Shown here one piece after another: positions 29,553 through 37,499 of a stretch of 64,000 bases of DNA; the stretch's first letter is position 1; every line of letters begins with the position of its first letter. The stretch covers positions 124,001 to 188,000 of the forward strand of contig JAHBTA010000001.1 in assembly GCA_019638805.1 (NCBI GenBank). Direction: 5' to 3'. The notes below the pieces were generated by a model, which did no database searches, was not told the DNA's origin, and saw only the letters and a program-made list of their open reading frames with translations. The DNA comes from Microbacteriaceae bacterium. GTDB lineage: Bacteria > Actinomycetota > Actinomycetes > Actinomycetales > Microbacteriaceae. Made by a program: the position numbers and the translations under genes.

Positions 29553-31553
29553 GTGGTCGCATCCCGCCCGTCGCGCATCGGACGCATCCCCATCCGGCAC
29601 CTCGCGCCACGCCAGCCGGAGGGCCGCTGGCCCGCGCGCTCCTACCTCGGCGAGGTCGTCCCGTTCGAGGCGACGGTGTTCCGGGAGGGGCACGGCGAGC
29701 TGTTCGCCGAGGTGCTCCTGACCTCCCCCGCAGGCGATACGACGACGCACCGGATGCGACCGGTCGCCCCGGGCACGGATCGCTGGCGGGCCGAGGTGGT
29801 CGTGTCCGAGACCGGGACGCACCGCTACCGCATCCGGGCCGCCGCGGACGACTGGGCCACCTGGCTGCACGCCGCGCGCATCAAGGTCGAGGCGGACCAG
29901 GACGTCGAGCTCGTCTTCGCCATGGGCGCCGAGGTGCTGGCCCGGGGCACCGGCCCGGTCGTGGCGCAGGCTGCCGCCGCCCTGGCCGATCGCGCGCTCA
30001 CTCCGGCGGCGCGCCTCAAGGTGACGACCGATGCCCGGCTCACCGCGGCACTGGACGCCTCGCCGATCCTCTCGCTCGAAACCCTGAGCGACGAGGTCGA
30101 GTTGCGTGTGGACCGCGCCGCGGCGGGCGCGGGGGCGTGGTACGAGTTCTTCCCGCGCTCCGAGGGCGCCAAGCGATCCCGCACGGGCGCCTGGACCTCT
30201 GGCACCTTCCGCACCGCGGCCAAGCGGCTCGCCGGCGTCGCGGACATGGGCTTCGACGTGCTCTACCTTCCGCCCATCCACCCGATCGGTGAAACACACC
30301 GCAAGGGACGCAACAACGCGGTCAGCGCCGAGCCCGGGGATCCGGGAAGCCCGTGGGCCATCGGGTCGACGGAGGGCGGGCACGACGCGATCCACCCCGA
30401 CCTCGGGACCGAGGCGGACTTCGCCCACTTCCTGGCGCAGGCCGAGAAGGCCGGGCTCGAGGTCGCGCTCGATCTCGCCCTGCAGTGTTCGCCGGATCAC
30501 CCCTGGGTGAGGCAGCATCCCGAGTGGTTCACGACGCGCCCGGACGGCTCGATCGCCTACGCCGAGAACCCGCCCAAGAAGTACCAGGACATCTACCCGC
30601 TGAACTTCGACAACGACCCCGAGGGGATCCGCGCAGAGGTGCTGCGGATCGTCGAACTGTGGATCGAGCGCGGCGTGCGGATCTTCCGCGTCGACAACCC
30701 GCACACCAAGCCGGTGGACTTCTGGGAGCGGCTCCTGGCCGAGGTGCACGAGGCGCACCCTGACGTGGTCTTCCTCGCGGAGGCGTTCACGCGTCCGGCG
30801 ATGCTCCACACCCTCGCCGCGGCGGGCTTCCAGCAGTCCTACTCGTATTTCACCTGGCGCAACACCAAGGCCGAGCTCGAGGAGTTCCTGACCGACATCG
30901 CGGGGCCGTCGGCGGACTATCTGCACCCGAACCTGTTCGTCAACACGCCCGACATCCTCACCGAGTACCTGCAGTTCGGCGGCCGTCCCGCCTACCGGAT
31001 CCGCGCCGCGATCGCCGCCACCGCGTCGCCGCTGTGGGGCGTGTACGCCGGGTACGAGCTCTACGAGCACATCGCACGGCCCGGCAGCGAGGAGAACATC
31101 GACAACGAGAAGTACGAGTACAAGCAGCGCGACTGGGCGAGAGCGGAAGCGGCCGGGGACTCGCTTGCGCCCTACCTGACGACTCTCAACGGCATCCGTC
31201 GGGCCCACCCGGCGCTGGGTCAACTCCGCAATCTGCGTGTGCACTGGAGCGACGACGACGCGGTACTGGTGTACAGCAAGCACCTCGACGGCGCCGTCAC
31301 GCCCTCCGGCCGGCCGGACACCGTGATCGTCGTGGCGAACCTCGACCCGCACTCCGTGCGCGAGACCACCGTGCACCTGGATCTCGCGGCGCTCGGGCTC
31401 GAACCTGGCGCGAGCTTCGGGGTGCGCGAACTCATCACGGGAGCGCGCTGGACCTGGACCGACGCGAACTACGTGCGCCTCGACGCCTTCACCGAACCCG
31501 TGCACATCCTGGCGGTGGATACCCAGGCGACGGACCACAAGGCGGCGCACTGA
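29553..31553 (+). CDS. glgE: Alpha-1,4-glucan:maltose-1-phosphate maltosyltransferase
   Basis: GlgE extends alpha-glucan with maltosyl units from maltose-1-phosphate. The order is an N-terminal beta domain (RSYLGEVVPFEATVFREGHGE), a helical insert, then a GH13 barrel with VLYLPPIHPIGETHRKGRNN, FRVDNPHTKPVDFWE (nucleophile Asp) and VVFLAEAFTRPAML (acid Glu). NFDNDPEGIRAEVLRIV and SYSYFTWRNTKAEL are also GlgE-specific. A GTG at 29553 gives 666 residues and sits seven bases after TAGCGT; the frame extends upstream without similarity. Its stop overlaps the glgB ATG as TGATG. No treS or maltokinase is in the window. Confidence 0.95.
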   Translation: MVASRPSRIGRIPIRHLAPRQPEGRWPARSYLGEVVPFEATVFREGHGELFAEVLLTSPAGDTTTHRMRPVAPGTDRWRAEVVVSETGTHRYRIRAAADDWATWLHAARIKVEADQDVELVFAMGAEVLARGTGPVVAQAAAALADRALTPAARLKVTTDARLTAALDASPILSLETLSDEVELRVDRAAAGAGAWYEFFPRSEGAKRSRTGAWTSGTFRTAAKRLAGVADMGFDVLYLPPIHPIGETHRKGRNNAVSAEPGDPGSPWAIGSTEGGHDAIHPDLGTEADFAHFLAQAEKAGLEVALDLALQCSPDHPWVRQHPEWFTTRPDGSIAYAENPPKKYQDIYPLNFDNDPEGIRAEVLRIVELWIERGVRIFRVDNPHTKPVDFWERLLAEVHEAHPDVVFLAEAFTRPAMLHTLAAAGFQQSYSYFTWRNTKAELEEFLTDIAGPSADYLHPNLFVNTPDILTEYLQFGGRPAYRIRAAIAATASPLWGVYAGYELYEHIARPGSEENIDNEKYEYKQRDWARAEAAGDSLAPYLTTLNGIRRAHPALGQLRNLRVHWSDDDAVLVYSKHLDGAVTPSGRPDTVIVVANLDPHSVRETTVHLDLAALGLEPGASFGVRELITGARWTWTDANYVRLDAFTEPVHILAVDTQATDHKAAH

Positions 31554-33772
31554 TGCCCCCGCGCAAGCGGGACGACCTGCGCCCCGACGCGCTGCATCCC
31601 GATGCGCTGCATCCCGAACACATCGCCGCCCTGGTCGAGGGCCGCCACCCGCGCCCGCACGACGCGCTGGGCCAGCACCCCTCCGCATCCGCGCCCGGAG
31701 ACTGGGTGATCCGCGCCGTCCGGCCGCTCGCCGAATCGGTGACCGCGATCCGCGCGGACGGCTCACGGATCGCGCTCGAGCACGTCGACCGCGGCCTCTG
31801 GCAGGGCGTCGCGCCGGGACCCGGACAGGCGTACGAACTCGAGGCGACCTACCCGGATGCTCCCCCGTACCGCGCGGACGACCCGTACCGCTTCGTCCCG
31901 ACCGTGGGGGAGATCGACCGCCACCTGTTCGGCGAGGGCAGGCACGAGCAGTTGTGGCACGTGCTGGGCTCGCACGTCCGGCCGCACGAGGACGTGCGCG
32001 GAACGAGCTTCGCCGTGTGGGCTCCGCACGCGCAGGCGGTGCGCGTGATCGGCGACTTCAACTCCTGGGACGGCACCGGGCATGCCATGCGGCGCCTGGA
32101 CGACACCGGCATCTGGGAGCTCTTCGTGCCCGGGCTCGGCGCCGGCACCACCTACAAGTACGAGCTGCTCACCCCCTCGGGGGCGTGGGTGAAACGGGCC
32201 GACCCGATGGCGCGATACACGCAGGTACCGCCGGACACGGCATCCGTCGTCGGCGAATCGCACCATGTCTGGACCGACGACGAATGGATGCGGCGGCGCG
32301 CCGCGCACAACCCGCACGATTCCGCGATGTCGATCTACGAGCTGCACGTGGGGTCATGGCGCCCCGGCCTGTCCTATCGCGAACTCGCCGACCCGCTCAT
32401 CGAGTACCTGACCGAGCTGGCGTTCACGCACGTCGAGTTCCTGCCGCTGGCCGAGCATCCGTACGGACCGTCCTGGGGCTACCAGGTCACCGGGTACTAC
32501 GCCCCGACTAGCCGGTTCGGGCAGCCCGACGACCTCAAGCACCTCATCGACCGGCTGCACCAGGCGGACATCGGGGTGATCATGGACTGGGTCCCCGGTC
32601 ACTTCCCCAAGGACGAGTGGGCGCTCGCGCGCTTCGACGGCGAGCCGCTCTACGAGCACTCCGACCCGCGGCGCGGCGAGCACCAGGACTGGGGCACGCT
32701 GATCTTCGACTACGGGAACTCGCAGGTGCGCAACTTCCTGGTCGCCAACGCGCTGTACTGGCTCGAGGAGTTCCACATCGACGGCCTGCGGGTCGATGCG
32801 GTCGCCTCCATGCTCTACCTCGACTACTCGCGCAAGGAAGGCGAGTGGCTGCCCAATGTGCACGGCGGGCGGGAGAACCTGGAGGCCATCGCGTTCCTGC
32901 AGGAGACCACCGCGACGGCGTACAAGCGCAACCCCGGCATCGCGATGATCGCGGAGGAGTCGACCTCGTATCCCGGCGTCACGGCGCGCAGCGACCAGGG
33001 GGGCCTCGGTTTCGGGCTCAAGTGGAACATGGGATGGATGCACGACTCGCTGCAGTACATGCACGAGGACCCGATGTGGCGCGGCGGCCACCGCCACGAC
33101 ATCACTTTCAGCTTCGTGTACGCGGCGAGCGAGAACTTCCTGCTGCCCATCAGCCACGACGAGGTCGTGCACGGCAAGGGATCGCTGCTGCACAAGATGC
33201 CGGGCGACCAGTGGCGCAAGCTCGCCAATGTGCGCGCCTACCTGTCGTTCATGTGGGCGCACCCGGGCAAGCAGCTGCTGTTCATGGGATGCGAGTTCGG
33301 CCAGCCCTCGGAGTGGAGTGAGCAGCGGGGACTCGACTGGTGGATCCTCGACCAGCCCGCGCACCGCGGGTTGCAGGGCCTGGTGGGCGAACTGAATCGC
33401 GTCTATCGCGACCTTCCCGCCCTCTGGGAGCAGGATGCGGGCGCAGCCGGCTTCGAACTGCTCGACGGGCCCGCCGACGAGGTCGTCGCATTCCTGCGCT
33501 GGTCGAGGGGCGGGGACGCGGTGGCCTGCATCGTGAACTTCGGCGGTGAGCCGTCAGGCCCGCACCGGGTCGGGCTGCCCTTCGCGGGAACCTGGACCGA
33601 GGTGCTCAACAGCGACGCCGAGGCGTTCGGGGGGTCCGGGGTCGGCAACCTGGGAGCCGTGCGCGCGACGGACGACCCCTGGGATGGACGCCCGGCGTCG
33701 GCGGAGCTCGTGCTGCCTCCACTGGCCGCGCTGTGGCTGCGCGCACCCTCGCGCGACGCGACCGGAGTGTGA
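31553..33772 (+). CDS. glgB: 1,4-alpha-glucan branching enzyme
   Basis: GlgB introduces alpha-1,6 branches. It has an N-terminal branching domain (EHIAALVEGRHPRPHDALGQHP), CBM48 (TSFAVWAPHAQAVRVIGDFNSWDG) and a GH13 barrel. The barrel carries WVPGHFPKDEWALARFDG, LRVDAVASMLYLDYSRKEGEW (nucleophile Asp), IAEEST (acid Glu) and PISHDEVVHGKGSLLHKMPGD. At 739 residues it is normal. The ATG at 31553 overlaps the glgE stop, so the two form a coupled operon. Three further TGA codons in repeats of CGTGACCCG follow the stop. Confidence 0.97.
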   Translation: MPPRKRDDLRPDALHPDALHPEHIAALVEGRHPRPHDALGQHPSASAPGDWVIRAVRPLAESVTAIRADGSRIALEHVDRGLWQGVAPGPGQAYELEATYPDAPPYRADDPYRFVPTVGEIDRHLFGEGRHEQLWHVLGSHVRPHEDVRGTSFAVWAPHAQAVRVIGDFNSWDGTGHAMRRLDDTGIWELFVPGLGAGTTYKYELLTPSGAWVKRADPMARYTQVPPDTASVVGESHHVWTDDEWMRRRAAHNPHDSAMSIYELHVGSWRPGLSYRELADPLIEYLTELAFTHVEFLPLAEHPYGPSWGYQVTGYYAPTSRFGQPDDLKHLIDRLHQADIGVIMDWVPGHFPKDEWALARFDGEPLYEHSDPRRGEHQDWGTLIFDYGNSQVRNFLVANALYWLEEFHIDGLRVDAVASMLYLDYSRKEGEWLPNVHGGRENLEAIAFLQETTATAYKRNPGIAMIAEESTSYPGVTARSDQGGLGFGLKWNMGWMHDSLQYMHEDPMWRGGHRHDITFSFVYAASENFLLPISHDEVVHGKGSLLHKMPGDQWRKLANVRAYLSFMWAHPGKQLLFMGCEFGQPSEWSEQRGLDWWILDQPAHRGLQGLVGELNRVYRDLPALWEQDAGAAGFELLDGPADEVVAFLRWSRGGDAVACIVNFGGEPSGPHRVGLPFAGTWTEVLNSDAEAFGGSGVGNLGAVRATDDPWDGRPASAELVLPPLAALWLRAPSRDATGV

Positions 33773-33866
33773 CCCGAGCGTGACCCGGGCGTGACCTCCC
33801 GCTGACGCGAGGGCCCCTTCCGCTGCTAGCGTTAAACGACCCGTTTGACTTCGGAAGGAGCCCACA

Positions 33867-34352
33867 GTGGCAAACGCAGGCGGTATTTTCGGGAACCTCT
33901 TCGGCAAGAAGGAAGACAAGAAGGAGGAGCCCAAGCAGCCCACAGCCGCCGACAAGGCCAAGGAGAAGGCCGCGAAGGAGGCCGAGGAGCGCGCCAAGAA
34001 GGCCAAGGAGGCCCTCGACGAGGCCAAGGCCCAGCCGCGCTCGAACCTCAAGATCGACGGCAAGTGGGGCAAGTCCACCACGGCCGCGATCCAGACCGCG
34101 CTCGGTCAGCCCCTCACCGGCGAGGAGTGGATCAACAACTCCGACGCCAAGGTGCTGCAGAAGAAGCTCAAGGTGACCGCCGACGGACTCTTCGGCACCA
34201 ACAGCAACAAGGCTCTCCAGAAGTACCTCAAGGTGACCGCCGACGGCGTGTTCGGACCGCAGTCGGTCAAGGCGCTCCAGAAGGCGCTCAACGAGGGCAC
34301 CTTCTTCCCCGGCAGCGCCACCAAGGCGGCGCCCAAGAAGGCGGGTCTCTGA
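33867..34352 (+). CDS. Peptidoglycan-binding-like repeat protein
   Basis: The 161-residue protein has a basic/acidic helical N-terminus (residues ~14-55, Lys/Ala/Glu-rich). Three copies follow of an LK-x-[DT]-DG-x-[WF]-G pattern: 61-79 (LKIDGKWGKSTTAAIQTAL), 101-120 (LKVTADGLFGTNSNKALQKY) and 121-141 (LKVTADGVFGPQSVKALQKAL). This is the PG_binding_1 pattern, often seen at the end of lysins. There is no signal peptide or membrane helix, so export is unexplained. A good GGAAGGAG site precedes the GTG. Strong use of AAG, CTC and GCC suggests high expression. Confidence 0.8.
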   Translation: MANAGGIFGNLFGKKEDKKEEPKQPTAADKAKEKAAKEAEERAKKAKEALDEAKAQPRSNLKIDGKWGKSTTAAIQTALGQPLTGEEWINNSDAKVLQKKLKVTADGLFGTNSNKALQKYLKVTADGVFGPQSVKALQKALNEGTFFPGSATKAAPKKAGL

Positions 34353-34414
34353 ACCGTAGCGCTTCGCGCTGGTAGCGATCCGGGCCGGAACGGCAGCGGC
34401 TGACGCCGCGGCGC

Positions 34415-35452
34415 CTAGTACAGCAGCCCGGTCAGGCGGCGGCGGGCCTCGTGCACACGAGGGTCGTCGCCGCCGGCAATTTCGAAGTACTCGAGCAGGC
34501 GCGTGCGCACGGCGTCTCGGTCGTCCGGATCGAGCGAGGCGAACAGGTCGAGCAGGCGGCCGAACGCGTCCTCCAGGTGGCCGCCGCTGACATCCAGATC
34601 GGCGACCGCGAGCTGTGCCGCGACCTCGCCGGGCGACTCGGCCGCGGCGGAGCGGATCGCGCCTGCGTCGGCACCGTCCAGGCGCTGGAGGAGGGAGACC
34701 TGCGCGAGCCCCGCCGTGGCGAGCGAGTCGCGCGGATTCTCGACGAGCGCCGCACGGTACTCGGCGATCGCGGTCGCGAAGTCCCCCGCCGAGATGGCGT
34801 CGAACGCCTCCTGGTGGTGCGGGGGCAGGGGCGGCTCCGCGGGCGCCTGGTCGTCGCCGGGGGCGTTCGCGTCGCCCGAGGCGTCCGCGTCGCCGGCACC
34901 CTCGGCACCCTCGGCATCGGCACCCCCGGCGCCCGACACGTCGATCCGCCCGCTGACGCCGTTCTGCGCTGCGAGTGCGAGCAGCTCGTCGAGCACCTGG
35001 CGCACCTCGGCGTCCTGCGGGATGCCCAGGAACAGGTTGACCGGCCGCCCGGCGATGATCGCGGCGACCGCGGGCACCTCACGCACCTGGAAGGCCTGCG
35101 CGAGCTGGGGGTTGACCTGCGCATCCACGGTGGCCAGGACGAGCCGGCCGTCGTAGGACTCGACGATCGCGCCGAGCGCGGGCTCCAGCCCGGGCGCGTA
35201 GAACTCGACCACGACGGGTACCCGCGTCGAGAGCTGCATGACGGAGTCGAACGTGGCGTCGCTCGTCGCCACGACGAGTCCCGCGACACCCGGCCCTGCC
35301 CCTGGAGCGCCGGAACCCGGACCACCGGAGCCTGCACCACCGCCCGCGGGATCACCCGCCGAAGGCGCCGGGGCGTTGGCGCGTTGCACGAGCGCGGACA
35401 GGTCCACCGCGCCGCGCAGGTTGGCGACGGGCTCGGGCGGCGGCTGGGCCAT
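34415..35452 (-). CDS. Thioredoxin-fold/TPR protein (YbbN/CnoX-like) lacking CxxC
   Basis: A 345-residue protein. Residues ~60-170 match a thioredoxin fold (VPVVVEFYAPGLEPALGAIVESY...VLATVDAQVNPQLAQAFQVREVPAVAAIIAGRPV), but the active-site CxxC is replaced by APGLEPAL, so it cannot do dithiol exchange. After an acidic Gly/Ala linker the C-terminal TPR-like region (HHQEAFDAISAGDFATAIAEYRAAL) resembles YbbN co-chaperones. The ATG at 35452 overlaps the previous stop as TGATG. Holdase or scaffold activity is inferred from family relatives. Confidence 0.8.
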   Translation of the reverse strand: MAQPPPEPVANLRGAVDLSALVQRANAPAPSAGDPAGGGAGSGGPGSGAPGAGPGVAGLVVATSDATFDSVMQLSTRVPVVVEFYAPGLEPALGAIVESYDGRLVLATVDAQVNPQLAQAFQVREVPAVAAIIAGRPVNLFLGIPQDAEVRQVLDELLALAAQNGVSGRIDVSGAGGADAEGAEGAGDADASGDANAPGDDQAPAEPPLPPHHQEAFDAISAGDFATAIAEYRAALVENPRDSLATAGLAQVSLLQRLDGADAGAIRSAAAESPGEVAAQLAVADLDVSGGHLEDAFGRLLDLFASLDPDDRDAVRTRLLEYFEIAGGDDPRVHEARRRLTGLLY

Positions 35453-37293
35453 CAGTTCACCTCTTTCGCCGCGACCAGGTCGGAGCTGAAGCCGAGCAGC
35501 TGGATGGTGCTGTTCGCGCCGTCGCCACCGACCGGCGGAACGTAGAACAGCAGCTGGACGCCATAGGTGGCGACGAAGCCCTTGGTGCTCTGCGCGCGCC
35601 CCGACAGCGCCTTGACTGTGCCCTTCGCGTTGATGGCCGCACCGGCCTCCACCGGGGTCACCGTCTCGATGTCGTCGAGTGCGACGGCCACGATCTGGCC
35701 GGAGTCGTTGGTCGGGAAGGAGATCGGCGCCTCGACGTTCGCGTTGTGCGTGAACTCGATCTTCGCCTGGCTGGGCAGATCCTTCTTGCGCTTCTGCTTG
35801 GCCTCGTAACCGATGTCCAGGCGCAGAGTGTCGGTCTCCGCATCGAATTGCGTGAACTGCTCGGCCTTCTCGCCCAGCGTCAGGATGTCGCCGTACGCCT
35901 CGGCGAGCTGATCGGGGGGCAGCAGCCCGAGAGCGTTGTCCGCCTGCAGCTGCACGGCACCGAGTTGGGCGGGCGCGACGGGCGGGATCACCAGACCCGG
36001 TTCGAGCGTCATGAGGTAGTGCACCTTGTAGTTCTCGCGCGGGGACTCCTGAACGAGCATGAGCGCGACCGGGGCGAGAGTGGAGTCCGCGGGCTCGATG
36101 ACCGCGAAGACGGAGCGCGGCCAGGAGTCGTTCTGCTGCGGCAGGGCGAGTGCGACATCGCCGGCCGGGAGCGCGGCGATCGCGGCGAGCTTCGGGTCCT
36201 TCTTGGTGATGATGTAGCTCGCGGTGCGCGCGGCGAGTGCGGGGCCCGCCAGGCGGGTCGCCGCGAGTTTGGCGTCCTTGTCGGTGTCGGCCTGGGCCAC
36301 GACATCGAGGAGCTTGCCCACGATGCGCCCGAGCTGCTGCTCGGTCACGGCGGTCGGCTTGAGGTCGTTGGCCTCGCCGATATCCGTGTTCGTGGGTTCG
36401 GGCGTGGGCTGGATCCCCGAGCCGAGCACTCCCCCGCCGACCGCGCATCCGCTCAGCAGGAGCGAGACGCTCAGGATGCCACCCGCGGCCGCCATGGTGC
36501 GCTGCCCGGTCGTGAGCTCCTTGCGCTGCGGTGCGCGCTTGAGGCGCTTCGGCTGGGGCGATCGCGGAAGCTTCGGATGCTTGCGCCGCGGTCCGCGGCG
36601 GCGGCGGGCGTGCACGAGCGCCCACAGGAACACCACGAGGCCGGCCAGAAGCGACAGGATTCCGGCGATGAGCAGAGGACCGGATGCGGGGGCCGAGTTG
36701 TCGAGCGGCCACTCGAACTCGAGACTCCCGGGTGCCGCTGCGATCCCGTCGGACATGATGATGAGCGAGATGCCCTGGGGGGCGTTGATCTTGCGGACCA
36801 GCTCGTTCGACCCCTCGAACTCCTGCACCCACAGATCGGAGCCGCGCGGATCGGGGACCGCACCGCTGAACGGCACGAGCTCCACGGCATCCGCGGAGTC
36901 GGTCGCGGTGGGTGAGGGCGCGCTGGGGGCCGGAGTCGGCGTGGCGGTCTCCCCCACCCCGTCGGTGCCGCCCCCGGGCACGGTGCGCACCGTGAGCGCG
37001 GCGTCACCGGGCTCGTACGTCACGTGGTTGTAGGCCAGGTCGCCCACCCAGGCGAGCACATCGGAGTCGCGGCCGTAGGCCAGGAAGATGGCGCCGGATC
37101 CGGTAACGGTGACGCGCTGCGTGCCCGGGAGTGCGTTGAGCACCGCGCCGTCGACGACCGTGATGGGGGCGGAGCCCGTCTCGACGGTCGTGCTGAAACT
37201 GTCGGGGCCCGCCAGGATGGTGCGCTGCGCGATGCCCAGACCGATGGTCACCAGGGCGGCGACGAACAGGACGATCGCGATCACGAACCGCAA
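35452..37293 (-). CDS. Bipartite membrane protein with an internal lipoprotein-like segment
   Basis: This 613-residue protein starts with TTG (GGAGGAG upstream) and has a membrane helix (3-25), an extracytoplasmic beta-rich domain, a Pro/Thr linker (114-132) and a second helix (206-228). A strongly basic stretch (229-258) follows. Then comes another hydrophobic segment ending LLLSGC at Cys283, which looks like a lipoprotein signal in the middle of the chain. Residues 284-613 form a second extracytoplasmic domain (YEAKQKRKKDLPSQAKIEF, VAVALDDIETVTPVEAGAAI). Two ancestral genes may have fused, or an internal ATG at residue 267 may be used. Function unknown; it is coupled to the thioredoxin-fold gene. 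Confidence 0.7.
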   Translation of the reverse strand: MRFVIAIVLFVAALVTIGLGIAQRTILAGPDSFSTTVETGSAPITVVDGAVLNALPGTQRVTVTGSGAIFLAYGRDSDVLAWVGDLAYNHVTYEPGDAALTVRTVPGGGTDGVGETATPTPAPSAPSPTATDSADAVELVPFSGAVPDPRGSDLWVQEFEGSNELVRKINAPQGISLIIMSDGIAAAPGSLEFEWPLDNSAPASGPLLIAGILSLLAGLVVFLWALVHARRRRGPRRKHPKLPRSPQPKRLKRAPQRKELTTGQRTMAAAGGILSVSLLLSGCAVGGGVLGSGIQPTPEPTNTDIGEANDLKPTAVTEQQLGRIVGKLLDVVAQADTDKDAKLAATRLAGPALAARTASYIITKKDPKLAAIAALPAGDVALALPQQNDSWPRSVFAVIEPADSTLAPVALMLVQESPRENYKVHYLMTLEPGLVIPPVAPAQLGAVQLQADNALGLLPPDQLAEAYGDILTLGEKAEQFTQFDAETDTLRLDIGYEAKQKRKKDLPSQAKIEFTHNANVEAPISFPTNDSGQIVAVALDDIETVTPVEAGAAINAKGTVKALSGRAQSTKGFVATYGVQLLFYVPPVGGDGANSTIQLLGFSSDLVAAKEVN

Positions 37294-37418
37294 AAGGGCA
37301 CTCCTCCGGCAAAGACACCCCAGATTACCGGACCGCGGCGGGTCAGTCTGGGAGCCCGGTGGGAGGCCGCTGTGTCGCCCTCCGCACGGGCGCGGTTAGA
37401 CTCACAAGGTTCCCCCCT

Positions 37419-37472
37419 GACTGTTCGGGTTCCCTCGACTGGTCGGGGTTCCCCGACTATTCGGGTTTCTCG
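37419..37472 (+). repeat. Three 18-bp tandem repeats before the DivIVA-domain gene
   Basis: Units GACTGTTCGGGTTCCCTC, GACTGGTCGGGGTTCCCC and GACTATTCGGGTTTCTCG abut exactly and end 27 bp before the GTG start. Confidence 0.75.
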
Positions 37473-37499
37473 GCACGTGCGTCCATAAGGAGCGAATCG

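Noticed and set aside
28977..31766. A 929-codon minus-strand frame across glgE and the start of the TasA-like gene
   Set aside because: Overlaps glgE fully and enters the TasA-like gene out of frame; shadow.
33845..34375. A plus-strand alternative frame over the PG-binding-like gene
   Set aside because: The other frame (GTG at 33867) has a strong ribosome site and three clear repeats; this one is Gln/Arg-rich noise.
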